Of a stretch of 64,000 nucleotides of DNA, positions 45,196 to 53,444 are shown one piece after another; position 1 is the first letter of the stretch, and the number at the start of each line of letters is the position of its first letter. The notes beneath the pieces were generated by a model. The model searched no databases. It was not told the DNA's origin and saw only the letters and a program-made list of their open reading frames with translations. The translations under genes were made by a program, and so were the position numbers. This DNA comes from Pseudarthrobacter cellobiosi (GTDB lineage: Bacteria > Actinomycetota > Actinomycetes > Actinomycetales > Micrococcaceae): NCBI RefSeq assembly GCF_023913755.1, contig NZ_JAMXBJ010000042.1, positions 62,001 through 126,000 on the forward strand, given 5' to 3'.

Positions 45196-45238
45196 ACAGT
45201 TGACGGCAGTGTTCCCCTGGAACATTGCCGTCAACTGT
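45196..45238 (+). terminator. Hairpin after aceE
   Basis: ACAGTTGACGGCAGTGTTCC and GGAACATTGCCGTCAACTGT, one mismatch in 20 bp, 3-nt loop, 17 bp after the aceE stop. No T-tract. Confidence 0.65.
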
Positions 45239-45262
45239 CACGTGGCTGGATAGGCTGGGGCG

Positions 45263-45871
45263 ATGGCTGACCTGGACGAACAACGCACGACGGCGGTGCT
45301 GCTTGCCGCCGGTGCCGGGACGCGGCTGGGGCTCGGTCCCAAGGCATTGCTCCGGTTCCAGGGCCGTACGCTCGTTGAAGTCCTGGCCGACGTGCTGCTC
45401 GACGGCGGCTGCCGGGAGGTGGTGACGGTGCTCGGCGCGGACGCGGGAACGGTCCGCGCCGCCACCGATCTCAGCCGGCACCGGGTCATCGACAACCCGG
45501 ACTGGGCCAGTGGAATGGGCAGTTCGTTCCGGGCGGGAGTCGCCGCAGCAGCCCCGGAGGACCATGTGCTCATTGCGCTGGTGGACCAGCCCGGCCTGAC
45601 CACCGAGACCGTCGCCCGGTTGCTGGCATCCCACCGACCAGGCCGGGTGACGGCCGCCGCCTACCGTGGCCCCGAAGGAAAACTCCGGCGGGGACATCCG
45701 CTGCTTCTGGATTCCACCCTCCGCGCTGAGGCCGCGGAAACGGCAACGGGCGACGCCGGGGCCCGCTATTTCCTCCAGGCCCATCCCGAACTGATAGACC
45801 TCATCGATTGCAGTGACCTCTCCGGCGGCGAAGACCTCGACACCCCCGAACAGCTGCACCTCCTCGATTGA
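45263..45871 (+). CDS. MobA/MocA-like nucleotidyltransferase
   Basis: 202 aa. Rossmann-like nucleotidyltransferase: AVLLAAGAGTRLGLGPKALL is the NTP-binding loop, followed by VIDNPDWASGMGSSFRAGV and ALVDQPGLT with the metal Asp. Proteins of this type attach CMP or GMP to molybdopterin (MocA/MobA); MocA supplies xanthine-dehydrogenase-type enzymes. That would fit the purine-degradation genes nearby, but the link is inferred. Other sugar-nucleotide functions are possible. Monocistronic. Confidence 0.85.
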   Translation: MADLDEQRTTAVLLAAGAGTRLGLGPKALLRFQGRTLVEVLADVLLDGGCREVVTVLGADAGTVRAATDLSRHRVIDNPDWASGMGSSFRAGVAAAAPEDHVLIALVDQPGLTTETVARLLASHRPGRVTAAAYRGPEGKLRRGHPLLLDSTLRAEAAETATGDAGARYFLQAHPELIDLIDCSDLSGGEDLDTPEQLHLLD

Positions 45872-45900
45872 GGACCAACCACGGATCTGTGGATCAGGGC

Positions 45901-46522
45901 TCAGTAATCCACCTGCCGCTTGAGCTTGTTGCCGAGCCACAGCATCGCCAGGCTCACTACTAGGAAGCCGACGGAAATGGCGAGGGCAAACACCGCCACC
46001 CCGCCCCAGCCACCTGCCCGTGCGGGGTCGACGAACCAGTACGCGTACCACTTCACTAAGGCCCCGCGGACCAGGCTGTAGACCAGGTAGCCGACGGGGT
46101 AGAGCAGCCAGTACCAGATGTGCTTGACCGTGAGCGTGGCCCGCGGCGGTTGGAAGAGCCAGTCCACCACCATGACCACCGGGATCAGGTAATGCACCAC
46201 GAAGTTGACCCACGGCAGCAGCGAGCCGAGATCTTCCCCGGCGAGCAGTGCACCGAACACGAGTCCCACCACGGCCATGGCGATGGTTGCCGTGCCGCGC
46301 GTGACGTCGTCGATTTCGCTGGGGCGTTTGCGGATCAGCACCCTGTAGCCGCTGATGAGAAGCACCAACGCAGCGAAGATGTTGGACAGATTAGTGAAGT
46401 AGCTGAAGAAGTTCCAGACGTCGTAGCCCATGCCCAAATGAACTGTCAGCTGTGTTCCCACCGCCACCAGCGTCAAAAGGCCAAAAAAAGCGTCCCCCGA
46501 TAAGCACAGTTCTCTTGGTCAT
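45901..46522 (-). pseudogene. Pr6Pr family membrane protein with N-terminal frameshift
   Basis: From ATG 46522 (AAGGA upstream) the frame reads MTKRTVLIGG and then derails. Removing one base from the five-G run (C5 at 46494-46498 on the plus strand) gives MTKRTVLIGDAFFGLLTLVAV, which joins the long frame that ends at 45901: YFTNLSNIFAALVL, HYLIPVVMVVDWLF and YPVGYLVYSLVRGA, the Pr6Pr six-helix signature. Without the correction translation would need a TTG at 46476 inside the first helix. Homopolymer slippage or sequencing error. Function of the family is unknown. Confidence 0.75.
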
Positions 46523-46585
46523 AGCCCCAATCCTTGCCGAATCCCCAGCTCAGACGCGGTTCGACACTCCGCAGTTGAATGGGCG

Positions 46586-46780
46586 CTACGTGATCGGCAG
46601 CTCGAGCGCCTCGGCCACGTGGCCTACTTCGCGTACTGAGAATCCTTCCGTAACAGGGTCCCTGTTGGCTGGAAAGGCCGGCAGTATGGTGTGGGTAAAG
46701 CGAGCCGGTGGGAACAGATGGCCCACGTTGGTGTTCTCTAGCTGTACTGACTGACGTTGATTGAGTGGCTCACTCGCCAC
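46586..46780 (-). CDS. Possible small ORF coupled to the WYL regulator gene
   Basis: 64 codons from a GTG at 46780 that overlaps the end of the WYL regulator gene by 11 bp. Contains FPPARFTHTILPAFP and VREVGHVAEALELP. Not recognised; might be the stub of a larger downstream gene. Weak call. Confidence 0.3.
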   Translation of the reverse strand: MASEPLNQRQSVQLENTNVGHLFPPARFTHTILPAFPANRDPVTEGFSVREVGHVAEALELPIT

Positions 46781-47468
46781 GACCGTGTACCGGTCTGGCG
46801 TTCGCTGGGGGTTCTCCGACCTCGTGGATGGTGTGGCCGCTGCAGGCCGCCTTAGTTACGGTGGCCTGCTCGATGCGCGACACGATAAACCATCGCATTG
46901 CGTCGCGCATTCGGCACCATCCAATTAAGTACCACTGGCCGTTCGTGGAGGCGAACAGCACGGGCTCGACGTCACGGGTGGTCGTGGTCCCGTCTCTCGA
47001 TGTGTAGCGAATACGGATTACTCGCTGCTCGGCCATCGCCTCCTCCAGTGCCGACTTAATCGCGCGCGAGGACGAGGGAAGCGCGTTGACCCACACACGG
47101 CGGGCCAGCTCGTCAGCTCTTGCTCGGGTTCTGGGATCGAGGACGTCCAGGATCTTCTGGATACCGGCTGCTGCCAGATCAGCGTAGGGGGCATCAGACG
47201 CAGCGGACACAGCCGCCATGAGCGCCACAGCCTGCGCCGGAAACAGGCTGACGGGTGGCAGGGACGCGCCGATAGCCAATCCGTAGCCACCGCCCGGACC
47301 TGGGCGCGACCATAGAGGCGCACCGCTGTTCTCCAGCGCATCGAGGTCTCTCTTGATTGTGCGCACGGACACCTCGAACTCTCTCGCCAACCGTTCGGCG
47401 GAGACCCCCCGCGCGCCGCTGCGGCGCAACATCTCTGATAGAGCATGGAGCCGTTCTGCTCGCTTCAC
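46770..47468 (-). CDS. WYL-domain transcriptional regulator (YafY-type)
   Basis: 232 aa. N-terminal HTH_11: RAERLHALSEMLRRSG, VSVRTIKRDLDALENSG. The WYL domain at about residues 130-210 has RIRYTSRDG, the variant GQWYLIGWCRMRDAMRWF carrying W-Y-L, and IVSRIEQ. WYL domains sense nucleic-acid or nucleotide ligands, and many such regulators control small catabolic or DNA-damage genes. GC content is a little lower than its neighbours. The Tn402-like repeat begins 25 bp upstream of its start codon, so its native promoter may have been displaced. Confidence 0.88.
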   Translation of the reverse strand: MKRAERLHALSEMLRRSGARGVSAERLAREFEVSVRTIKRDLDALENSGAPLWSRPGPGGGYGLAIGASLPPVSLFPAQAVALMAAVSAASDAPYADLAAAGIQKILDVLDPRTRARADELARRVWVNALPSSSRAIKSALEEAMAEQRVIRIRYTSRDGTTTTRDVEPVLFASTNGQWYLIGWCRMRDAMRWFIVSRIEQATVTKAACSGHTIHEVGEPPANARPVHGRGE

Positions 47469-47493
47469 TGCTCAGACCCAGGCAAATTCATGA

Positions 47494-47541
47494 TGTCAGT
47501 TTCAGAAGACGTCTGCACGGAATGTCAGAAGTCGTCTGCAC
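47494..47541 (+). repeat. Tn402/Tn5053-type terminal repeat, copy A
   Basis: A 25-bp block at 47494-47518 starts TGTCAGTTTCAGAAGACG and ends TCTGCAC. It differs at two or three positions from the terminal inverted repeat of Tn402/Tn5053 transposons (TGTCATTTTCAGAAGACG then ACTGCAC, from memory). A 17-19-bp internal repeat follows at 47525-47541 (TCAGAAGTCGTCTGCAC), as is usual for the TniA-binding ends of that family. The outer end (TGTCA) faces left, so the element should extend right, into the mer genes. Confidence 0.7.
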
Positions 47542-47655
47542 TGCTCGTCCAGGCAGGGGCAGCGAGGGTGCGGGGACGATGCCGGTTTCCTGTGAGGTCT
47601 GACGGTCGATGAAGTCGTGCTCCGAGGTCTTCATCCGCGTGGAGGGGCAGGGCGG

Positions 47656-49098
47656 TCAGGAGGCGCAGCAGGAGAGTTTGGAGACATCCGTGGTGTAGGA
47701 CTGGGCGGCGATCTTGATCCCTTCGGCCATCGTCAGGTAGGGGCTCCACAGGTTCGCGACCTGGTCCACTGTCATCCCGGCTTCCAGGATATAAACACCG
47801 GCCGCCGCGAGGTCTCCGCCGTCCTTGGCGACGGCGGTGATTCCCACGATCCGTCCGGTGTCGGCGTCGGCGACCATCTTGATGAAGCCACGGGTGTCCC
47901 GGTTCACCAGGGCCCGGGGCACGTACTCCAGGGGCAGGACCCTGCATTCGCACCGGATGCCGGCCTCGTTGGCTTCCTTGTCCGTCATCCCGACCGCGGC
48001 CAGGGCCGGGCTGGTGAAGGTGACCCGGGGCAGGTGCCGGTAGTCCACCTCGCGGCCGGCGTTGTTGAACGCGTTCTCCACCATCAGGGAGCCGTGGGCG
48101 GCTGCGACGTAGACGAATTCGCGGTGCCCGGTCACGTCCCCGGCGGCCCAGATCCGGTCGTTGGAGCTGGCAAGCTGGCCGTTGACCAGGATCTCGCCGC
48201 CGTCCCCGGTCTTGACGCCGACCGCACCCAGGTTCAAGCCCTCGGTGACCGGCCGGCGTCCGGTGGCGACCAGCACCCTGGTGGCCCGGAATTCCTCCTG
48301 CCCTCCGGAGACGGCCGCCGTCGCGATGATCCCGCCGGTGGCCGGGTCCGTGCGCACGGAAGACACGGCCGTCCGGCGGACCACGCGGATACCCTCGTCG
48401 GCGAAGACGCCCATCAGGGCGTGGGAGGCCTCGGGTTCCTCCGCGGAGGCCAGGCGGGAGCGGACCAGCATGGTGACCTTGGACCCGAGCCGGGCGAAGA
48501 GCTGGGCCTGTTCCAGGGCCACGTAGCCGCCGCCGATGACCAGCAGGGAGTCAGGGACCTCCTCGAGTTCCATCGCCGTGGTTGAGGTCAGGTATTCCGT
48601 GTCCGCCAGACCCTCGATCGGTGGCGCCCACGGGGCGGAGCCGGTGGCCACCAGATAGTGCGCGGCCCGGACCGATTCCGGAGCGCCGTCCTGTCCGGTG
48701 ATTTCCAGGACCGGATCGTTCTGGGTGCCGGCGAACACGGCATCGCCCTGGCGCAGCTCCCAGCCGTACTCAGCGATCAGGTCCACGTACTTATCCGAAC
48801 GCATCGTCTCCACCAGGGAACGCTTCCCGCCGATCAGCCCGGCCATGTCGACCGGGGCGACGGAGGTGCTGATGCCGGGGAACCGGCCGGACGCGTCCAG
48901 GGCAACATGCCGGGCCTCGGCCGCCGCGAGGAGCGCTTTGGAGGGAACACAGCCGGTGTTCACGCACGTGCCGCCGACGGTGGAACGCTCGATCATCAGG
49001 ACCCGTTTGCCCAGGTTGGTCGCCCGGATCGCGGCCGCGAACGCCCCGCCGCCGGAGCCGATGATGGCCAGATCAAAATCAGGTGTCTGTTCAGACAT
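47656..49098 (-). CDS. merA: Mercuric reductase
   Basis: 480 aa from ATG 49098, which has GGAGG upstream. NADPH-dependent flavoenzyme that reduces Hg(II) to volatile Hg(0) in the cytoplasm. FAD motif AIIGSGGGAFAAAI, redox-active pair Cys45/Cys50 (GTCVNTGCVPSK), NADPH motif LLVIGGGYVALEQAQ, and the C-terminal Cys-Cys at 477-478 (LSCCAS) that hands over mercury. No N-terminal HMA domain, unlike Tn501 MerA. Divergent from merR, with a MerR-type operator at 49181-49202. No merT, merP or merB is in the window. Confidence 0.94.
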   Translation of the reverse strand: MSEQTPDFDLAIIGSGGGAFAAAIRATNLGKRVLMIERSTVGGTCVNTGCVPSKALLAAAEARHVALDASGRFPGISTSVAPVDMAGLIGGKRSLVETMRSDKYVDLIAEYGWELRQGDAVFAGTQNDPVLEITGQDGAPESVRAAHYLVATGSAPWAPPIEGLADTEYLTSTTAMELEEVPDSLLVIGGGYVALEQAQLFARLGSKVTMLVRSRLASAEEPEASHALMGVFADEGIRVVRRTAVSSVRTDPATGGIIATAAVSGGQEEFRATRVLVATGRRPVTEGLNLGAVGVKTGDGGEILVNGQLASSNDRIWAAGDVTGHREFVYVAAAHGSLMVENAFNNAGREVDYRHLPRVTFTSPALAAVGMTDKEANEAGIRCECRVLPLEYVPRALVNRDTRGFIKMVADADTGRIVGITAVAKDGGDLAAAGVYILEAGMTVDQVANLWSPYLTMAEGIKIAAQSYTTDVSKLSCCAS

Positions 49099-49180
49099 GA
49101 AATCCTCCAAAGTCGTACAGCAGCGCCGCCCCCGGAATGCCCGCGACGTTGCCTCGTGTATGGGTGTGACCCCAGTCTGC

Positions 49181-49202
49181 ACCTTCCACCATGGGGGAAG
49201 GT
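49181..49202 (-). promoter_or_regulatory. MerR operator/promoter of merA
   Basis: ACCTTCCA-n6-GGGAAGGT. On the minus strand TTGACC overlaps the left arm, followed by a 19-20-bp spacer and CAGACT, the stretched spacing that MerR proteins correct when mercury binds. Confidence 0.75.
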
Positions 49203-49319
49203 CAAGAGACCCATCCGCCACCGGCCCGGAACCGCGGAGCCCTCACCCGGGCCTAATGCGCTTGGAAAAGATGGGGCTTTCCCCGGCCCGGTTGGTAACC
49301 GATCCTTTAGCTGCTCCTT

Positions 49320-49341
49320 ACCTTCCACTAAACTGGAAGGT
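49320..49341 (+). promoter_or_regulatory. MerR operator/promoter of merR
   Basis: ACCTTCCA-n6-TGGAAGGT, the same 22-bp architecture as the merA site. CTTACC and TAAGAG lie at -35/-10 positions with a 19-bp spacer. The start codon of merR is 30 bp downstream. Confidence 0.75.
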
Positions 49342-49370
49342 TAAGAGGGAAACCCCGGGACAAGAGGTAC

Positions 49371-49763
49371 ATGATGCGTATTGGCGAAACCGCCGCAGCC
49401 GCCGGCATGACGGCCAAGACACTGCGGTTCTACGAGGACCGCGGCCTGTTGCCGGCCGCCGACAGGGCCCCGAACGGATACCGCGACTACCCCCACGAGA
49501 CGGTCAGCCGGCTCGAATTCATCCGCCGCGGCCGCACCGCCGGGCTGACCCTGGCCCAGATCGGAGACATCCTCGCCGTCCGGGACATCGGCCAGGCCCC
49601 CTGCATCCACGTGAAGGATCTGTTGGCCAAACAGCTCCGCGACCTCGACGCCCGGATCGCAGAACTCACCGCGCTGCGGACAACCGTCGCCGAATTTCAT
49701 GACGCCGCGGCCGCGGGGGACCCCGCAGCCTGCGACCCCGAACGCATCTGCAGCTACCTCTAA
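49371..49763 (+). CDS. merR: MerR family mercury-responsive regulator
   Basis: 130 aa (ATG 49371; a second ATG follows at once). MerR winged helix: MRIGETAAAAGMTAKTLRFYEDRGLLP, shown by AKTLRFYEDRGLL. A coiled dimer helix comes next, then three cysteines at 78 (QAPCIH), 121 and 127 (ACDPERICSYL), the expected number for trigonal Hg(II) binding (Tn501 MerR uses 82, 117, 126). Spacing differs somewhat, so another soft metal cannot be excluded. Divergent from merA; matching operators lie in both promoters. Confidence 0.88.
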   Translation: MMRIGETAAAAGMTAKTLRFYEDRGLLPAADRAPNGYRDYPHETVSRLEFIRRGRTAGLTLAQIGDILAVRDIGQAPCIHVKDLLAKQLRDLDARIAELTALRTTVAEFHDAAAAGDPAACDPERICSYL

Positions 49764-50032
49764 CGAGAGCCAAGGCCAATGCCAGTTCTTCGCTACTGAA
49801 TTCCCAAGTGCCATCTACCTCGTCGGGGACGGCGAAAACAGGGCGTCCGGGATCGGTGCGCGGCCCAAGCAGTTTTTCGACAAGGAAATTGGCGGAATAC
49901 CTGCGCTGACAGCTTCCGGGAACACCGGGCCCCGATACGCCCCGGTTAGTCGGGCCAGTGGTTCCCTCTCTTTTCTTTCCGGATGGCGGCAGACTTGCAC
50001 CGGAGACCTACACGCGACCACAAGGAGAATCC
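49764..50032. other. 269-bp intergenic region
   Basis: Between merR and the haloacid-dehalogenase-like gene. It contains a run TTCTTTTCTTTCC and ends in AAGGAGAATCC, the SD of the next gene. No coding signal or clear terminator seen. Confidence 0.35.
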
Positions 50033-50713
50033 ATGAGCACCGCCATCTCAGTCGTTGTCTTTGATGTCAACGAAACCCTGTCAGATATGTCGCCCATGGG
50101 GGAACGCTTCAGCGAGGTCGGGGCGCCGGCTGAGCTGGCGAAACTCTGGTTCGCCACGCTGCTGCGTGACGGCTTCGCGCTGGCGGCCAGCGGAGACAAC
50201 GGATCGTTCGCCGCCCTCGGGGCTGGCGCACTCCGGGGACTTCTGACCGGGGTGGAGCTTAACCGCCCTCTTGATGCGGCGGTCGACCATGTCATGGGCG
50301 GCCTGGCCGGCCTCGGGGTACATTCCGATGTCCCCGAGGGGATTAGAGCCCTCGCCGCTGCAGGGTTCCGGCTGATTACGCTAAGCAACGGCTCGGCCCG
50401 GATCGCCGAGCAATTGTTCAGCGAGGTCGGGATCCGGGATGCGTTTGAGTCGCTGCTTTCGGTCGAAGGCGCTCCCGCATGGAAGCCTGCCCGGGCCTCC
50501 TATGAATATGCCGCCGCTGCTTCCGGGGCCGACCCGGCCGGCATGCTGCTGGTCGCCGTGCATCCGTGGGATATCCACGGCGCCGCCCGTGCCGGGTTGC
50601 GCACGGCGTGGCTGAACAGGACCGGGGGTAGCTACCCGGGCTACTTTGAGGCTCCTGAATTCACAGTTACCGCCCTGACCGACCTTCCCGCGGCCCTGGC
50701 AGCAGCGCACTGA
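50033..50713 (+). CDS. Haloacid dehalogenase type II-like hydrolase
   Basis: 226 aa from ATG 50033 with AAGGAG upstream. HAD superfamily: FDVNETLSDM holds the nucleophile Asp, LITLSNGSARI the second motif, PAWKPARASYEYA the Lys motif, and MLLVAVHPWDIHGAARAG the acidic-motif region, with HPWDIHGA as in L-2-haloacid dehalogenases. It may remove halide from 2-haloacids or be a phosphatase; the DVNETL variant favours the dehalogenase branch. Lies within the Tn402-like bounded segment downstream of merR. Confidence 0.85.
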   Translation: MSTAISVVVFDVNETLSDMSPMGERFSEVGAPAELAKLWFATLLRDGFALAASGDNGSFAALGAGALRGLLTGVELNRPLDAAVDHVMGGLAGLGVHSDVPEGIRALAAAGFRLITLSNGSARIAEQLFSEVGIRDAFESLLSVEGAPAWKPARASYEYAAAASGADPAGMLLVAVHPWDIHGAARAGLRTAWLNRTGGSYPGYFEAPEFTVTALTDLPAALAAAH

Positions 50714-50843
50714 CGACGACCGTGGCCGCCGTCCGGAGGGGGCCGGCTGCGGGTAACCGCCGCGCCCTGCCGCCCCCTGCTGGTTAAAGGTGAAACCGCA
50801 GACCGGGTGAAGGGACCGATGCTCCTTCCACCTTCCACGGGTC

Positions 50844-51404
50844 TCAGGCGGTGAGTTCCGGGACTGCGGGAAGGTCCAGTTCCGTGCCGGCGTAGTGGTT
50901 GAAGTAGTTGGTGAACAGGTTTGCCGCGATGTGGGCGAACGCCTCGGAGAGTTCCTCGGCGCTCCATCCGGCGTCAAGGGCGGCCTGCCAGGTCGCGTCG
51001 GAGACGTTCCCGGTCCGGGCCGCGGCTTCACGGGCGACACCGGTGATCGCTGCGAGTTTGTCGTCGAAATCCACTTCACCGGTGCGGACCGCGAGGATCT
51101 GCTCATCGTCCAGCCCTGCCCGGCGTGCCGAGAGGGTGTGGGCGGCCTGACAGTAGTCACAGCCGTTCTGGTTTCCGACGGCCAGGGCGATCGCTTCGCG
51201 GGTGCGGGCGTCGAAGCTGCCGTGTGCCGCGATGGCGGCGGAGATCCCCTCGTAGGAGGCGATCACGACCGGGGAGTCTGCCATGCCGGCGTGGATGTTC
51301 AGCAGCTTGCCCATTTTCTGCTCCAGTTTCCGGGCGATCCCTTGGGAGGCTTCAGGTGCTGTGACTAGGGTGTGGGCGGGAATGCGTGGCATGCGGGTAC
51401 TCAC
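50844..51404 (-). CDS. AhpD-like carboxymuconolactone decarboxylase-family protein
   Basis: 186 aa from a GTG at 51404; an ATG 12 nt later is an alternative. The domain contains GCDYCQAAHT: Cys82, Cys85 and His89 form the CxxC-x3-H centre of alkylhydroperoxidase AhpD proteins, which reduce peroxides through a thiol relay. Remaining helices (TREAIALAVGN, DDKLAAITGVAREAA) fit the fold. It probably detoxifies peroxides or provides thiol chemistry linked to mercury or oxidative stress. On the same strand as the DUF427-Crp genes, 70 bp downstream of them. Confidence 0.85.
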   Translation of the reverse strand: MSTRMPRIPAHTLVTAPEASQGIARKLEQKMGKLLNIHAGMADSPVVIASYEGISAAIAAHGSFDARTREAIALAVGNQNGCDYCQAAHTLSARRAGLDDEQILAVRTGEVDFDDKLAAITGVAREAAARTGNVSDATWQAALDAGWSAEELSEAFAHIAANLFTNYFNHYAGTELDLPAVPELTA

Positions 51405-51474
51405 TTATCTCTGGATTGATTGACAGGACAAAACTTTGGGCGGGGAAGAAGCCAACCGATGCGCAGGGGCACGG

Positions 51475-51774
51475 TCAGGGATGGTCGTCGCTGACGATGA
51501 CGCCCCCGCCGGGAGCGAAGGCGACGTGGCCTTTGATCATCCGGGCCAGGGGTGTCGGCCGGGGATAGGACCAAGCGGCGTTCGGTGACCGGTGGCCCCC
51601 TGCGCGGACGTGGTGGTAGAAGGCAACACCCTTCCAGAAACAAAGGGTCCGGACCCAACTGTCTTCAAGCGCGTCCGGCACTAGGGATTCCCGGGGGAAG
51701 TAGTGGTTGCCTTCCAGATAGACTGTTTGCTCTGAGCGGGCGATCACCTGGCCGTGGAAGGCGGCGGTGATCAT
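51475..51774 (-). CDS. DUF427 domain protein (second)
   Basis: 99 aa. ITAAFHGQVIARS, VYLEGNHYFPRESL and LCFWKGVAFYHHV align with the gene at 35186, but the usual CPWKG is changed to CFWKG. Start codon overlaps the stop of the Crp-type gene (ATGA), so it is translationally coupled. It is probably a paralogue brought in with the island. Biochemical role unknown. Confidence 0.87.
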   Translation of the reverse strand: MITAAFHGQVIARSEQTVYLEGNHYFPRESLVPDALEDSWVRTLCFWKGVAFYHHVRAGGHRSPNAAWSYPRPTPLARMIKGHVAFAPGGGVIVSDDHP

Positions 51775-52559
51775 GAGGTGCTCCGGGCGGTTTTGTGCAG
51801 GATGTCGCGGTCCTGGATGACGATGCGCCCGCGGCCCTGGCGGATGGCTTTTTTGGCTGTGAGCTCACCCATGATCTTGCTGGTGGCCTCCCGGGAGGCG
51901 CCCAGGAGACCGGCGAGCTGTTCGTGGGTCAGGTGGATGGTCCGGGCCTGCCCGAAGCGCGGCGGCCCCGCGGCGTCACCGAGTTTGAGAAGGGTGGACG
52001 CCACCTGAGCGGCCAGCGGCCGCAGCGCCAAGTCGGTCAGGCGCTCTTCGAGGCGGGCGACCTGTTCGCCCAGGAGCCGGGAGATGCGGATGGCGATGCG
52101 GGGATCCGAGAGCAGGAACCGTTTGACTTCATCCACGCTGAGCTGGCAGATCGCCGAGTCTTCGATGGCCTCGGCGTAGTTGTCATACATCCGCTGGCCC
52201 ACGAGCATCATCTCTCCGAATACCGCGCCCGGTTCCAGGATGGCCATCGTCAGGGCTTTGCCGTCCTCGGCGACCCGGAAAATGCGCACCCGGCCGGATT
52301 TGAGGATGAACAGGGCCTTGACGGGCTGGCTTTGGCTGAACAGCAGTTCCCCGCGGCGGAACAGCCGGGCCGGGGCCATGAGGTCCATGGCCTCGATCTC
52401 CTGCGCGCTCAGGTCAGCGAACAGATCAACTTCATTCAAACAACTGAAGGGGTCAGCGGGTCCTGCCATCAGCGGGTCGGCCTCTCGTTGCCGCGGGGCC
52501 CACGGTCGCAGGTCCCCGGAGACGGTGGCCGCCACATCGACCCGGCAGGTATCGGTCAT
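51771..52559 (-). CDS. Crp/Fnr family transcriptional regulator
   Basis: 262 aa. A polar N-terminal extension of about 35 residues precedes the cyclic-nucleotide-type beta-roll (FRRGELLFSQSQPVKALFIL as FRRGELLFSQ, GAVFGEMML) and a C-terminal winged helix with LTHEQLAGLLGASREATSK. No Fe-S cysteine cluster is seen, so the signal is not obviously oxygen. Both ends overlap neighbours by 4 bp (ATGA): membrane protein upstream, DUF427 downstream. The trio is a tight operon of unknown stimulus inside the mer-bearing segment. Confidence 0.9.
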   Translation of the reverse strand: MTDTCRVDVAATVSGDLRPWAPRQREADPLMAGPADPFSCLNEVDLFADLSAQEIEAMDLMAPARLFRRGELLFSQSQPVKALFILKSGRVRIFRVAEDGKALTMAILEPGAVFGEMMLVGQRMYDNYAEAIEDSAICQLSVDEVKRFLLSDPRIAIRISRLLGEQVARLEERLTDLALRPLAAQVASTLLKLGDAAGPPRFGQARTIHLTHEQLAGLLGASREATSKIMGELTAKKAIRQGRGRIVIQDRDILHKTARSTS

Positions 52560-53008
52560 GCCCGGCTCTTGAGGACGCGGACCGCCACCAGTCCCAGAAT
52601 AACGCCATAGATCAGGTGGCCCATCAGGCTCATCAGCGCGGTGAGGTCAATGGCGAACAGGGGCATGCCCACCATGACCGGCATGATCATCAGCGGCCCA
52701 AGGACCCACCACGTGGGCCCGTAACCGAGCCCGACGAGGGCGCCGCGGCCATACGCGGTTAGGAACCGGTTGCCGAACAGGACCGTCAGGCCCAGCCCGA
52801 TCAGTACCGAAATCATCAGATGGACGCCGAACCCGACCACGGCCGAGTTGGAGCCGACCATGGACGCGATGACGGGCAGCATGCCCATCATCGCCATGAG
52901 AATCCCGAACACGATGCCGCCGGCGATGCCCCCGGCGGCCCCGGCGAGAACGCGCCGGCCGATGCCGGTGTCGGAGGTGTGATGTGAAAGAGCTGGTGCA
53001 GAAGCCAT
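52556..53008 (-). CDS. Polytopic membrane protein
   Basis: 150 aa with about four to five hydrophobic helices rich in Gly and Met (GGIAGGIVFGILMAMMGMLP, HLMISVLIGLGLTVLFG, MIMPVMVGMPLFAI). First gene of the operon with Crp and DUF427; its stop overlaps the Crp start. Methionine-rich helices are sometimes seen in metal-related membrane proteins, but no defined motif exists. Family not recognised. Confidence 0.75.
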   Translation of the reverse strand: MASAPALSHHTSDTGIGRRVLAGAAGGIAGGIVFGILMAMMGMLPVIASMVGSNSAVVGFGVHLMISVLIGLGLTVLFGNRFLTAYGRGALVGLGYGPTWWVLGPLMIMPVMVGMPLFAIDLTALMSLMGHLIYGVILGLVAVRVLKSRA

Positions 53009-53329
53009 GATGGCGACCTTCCATCGAAGAGTTCTTTGCTGACGTCTTCAACGTATGGCCGGTCCGTGCTGCCGTTCAGTAATCTGCGCTACACAGCAGA
53101 TAAACATCAGGAGCCGCGCCTTCGCCCCGGCGAAGCCAAGGACCTGAATCGGGCGCAGCTGAGCCTGGTTCCACTCACCCTTCCCGCCAGACCCATCAGT
53201 CCGCTGGCACCCGAGTAGTAGTGCGTCGTCGTTCTTACAAACGAAGGATTTCAAGAACACTTTGAATCGAGAATGGCGGCGATTCCTGCGAGGGACCCGA
53301 AGGCGCCCCGTGCTGCGGGAATCCGCCAA
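53009..53329. other. Intergenic region right of the island cargo
   Basis: No convincing gene. Up to 53218 one plus-strand frame stays open (LRPGEAKDLNRAQLSLV), possibly a remnant. Contains GGATTTCAAGAACACTTTGAATC-like AT-rich sequence before the repeat at 53330. Confidence 0.3.
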
Positions 53330-53377
53330 TGTCATTTTCCGAAGTGGTCTGCGCGGAATTTCAGAAGTCCTCTGCAC
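53330..53377 (+). repeat. Tn402/Tn5053-type terminal repeat, copy B
   Basis: TGTCATTTTCCGAAGTGG (start) and TCTGCGC (end) over 25 bp at 53330-53354, then an internal repeat TTTCAGAAGTCCTCTGCAC at 53359-53377. Same order, spacing and orientation as copy A at 47494. Being in direct rather than inverted orientation, A and B cannot be the two ends of one simple transposon. Confidence 0.65.
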
Positions 53378-53444
53378 GCGTCTCCAGCTGGGGTGATTCT
53401 CAACGTAGTCACCGTCCGTGGATCTGTAAATGGGTGCTAGTGCT

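Noticed and set aside
47494..53377. Simple complete Tn402-type transposon between copies A and B
   Set aside because: The two ends are in the same orientation and no tni genes lie between them, so a single intact transposon is not supported.
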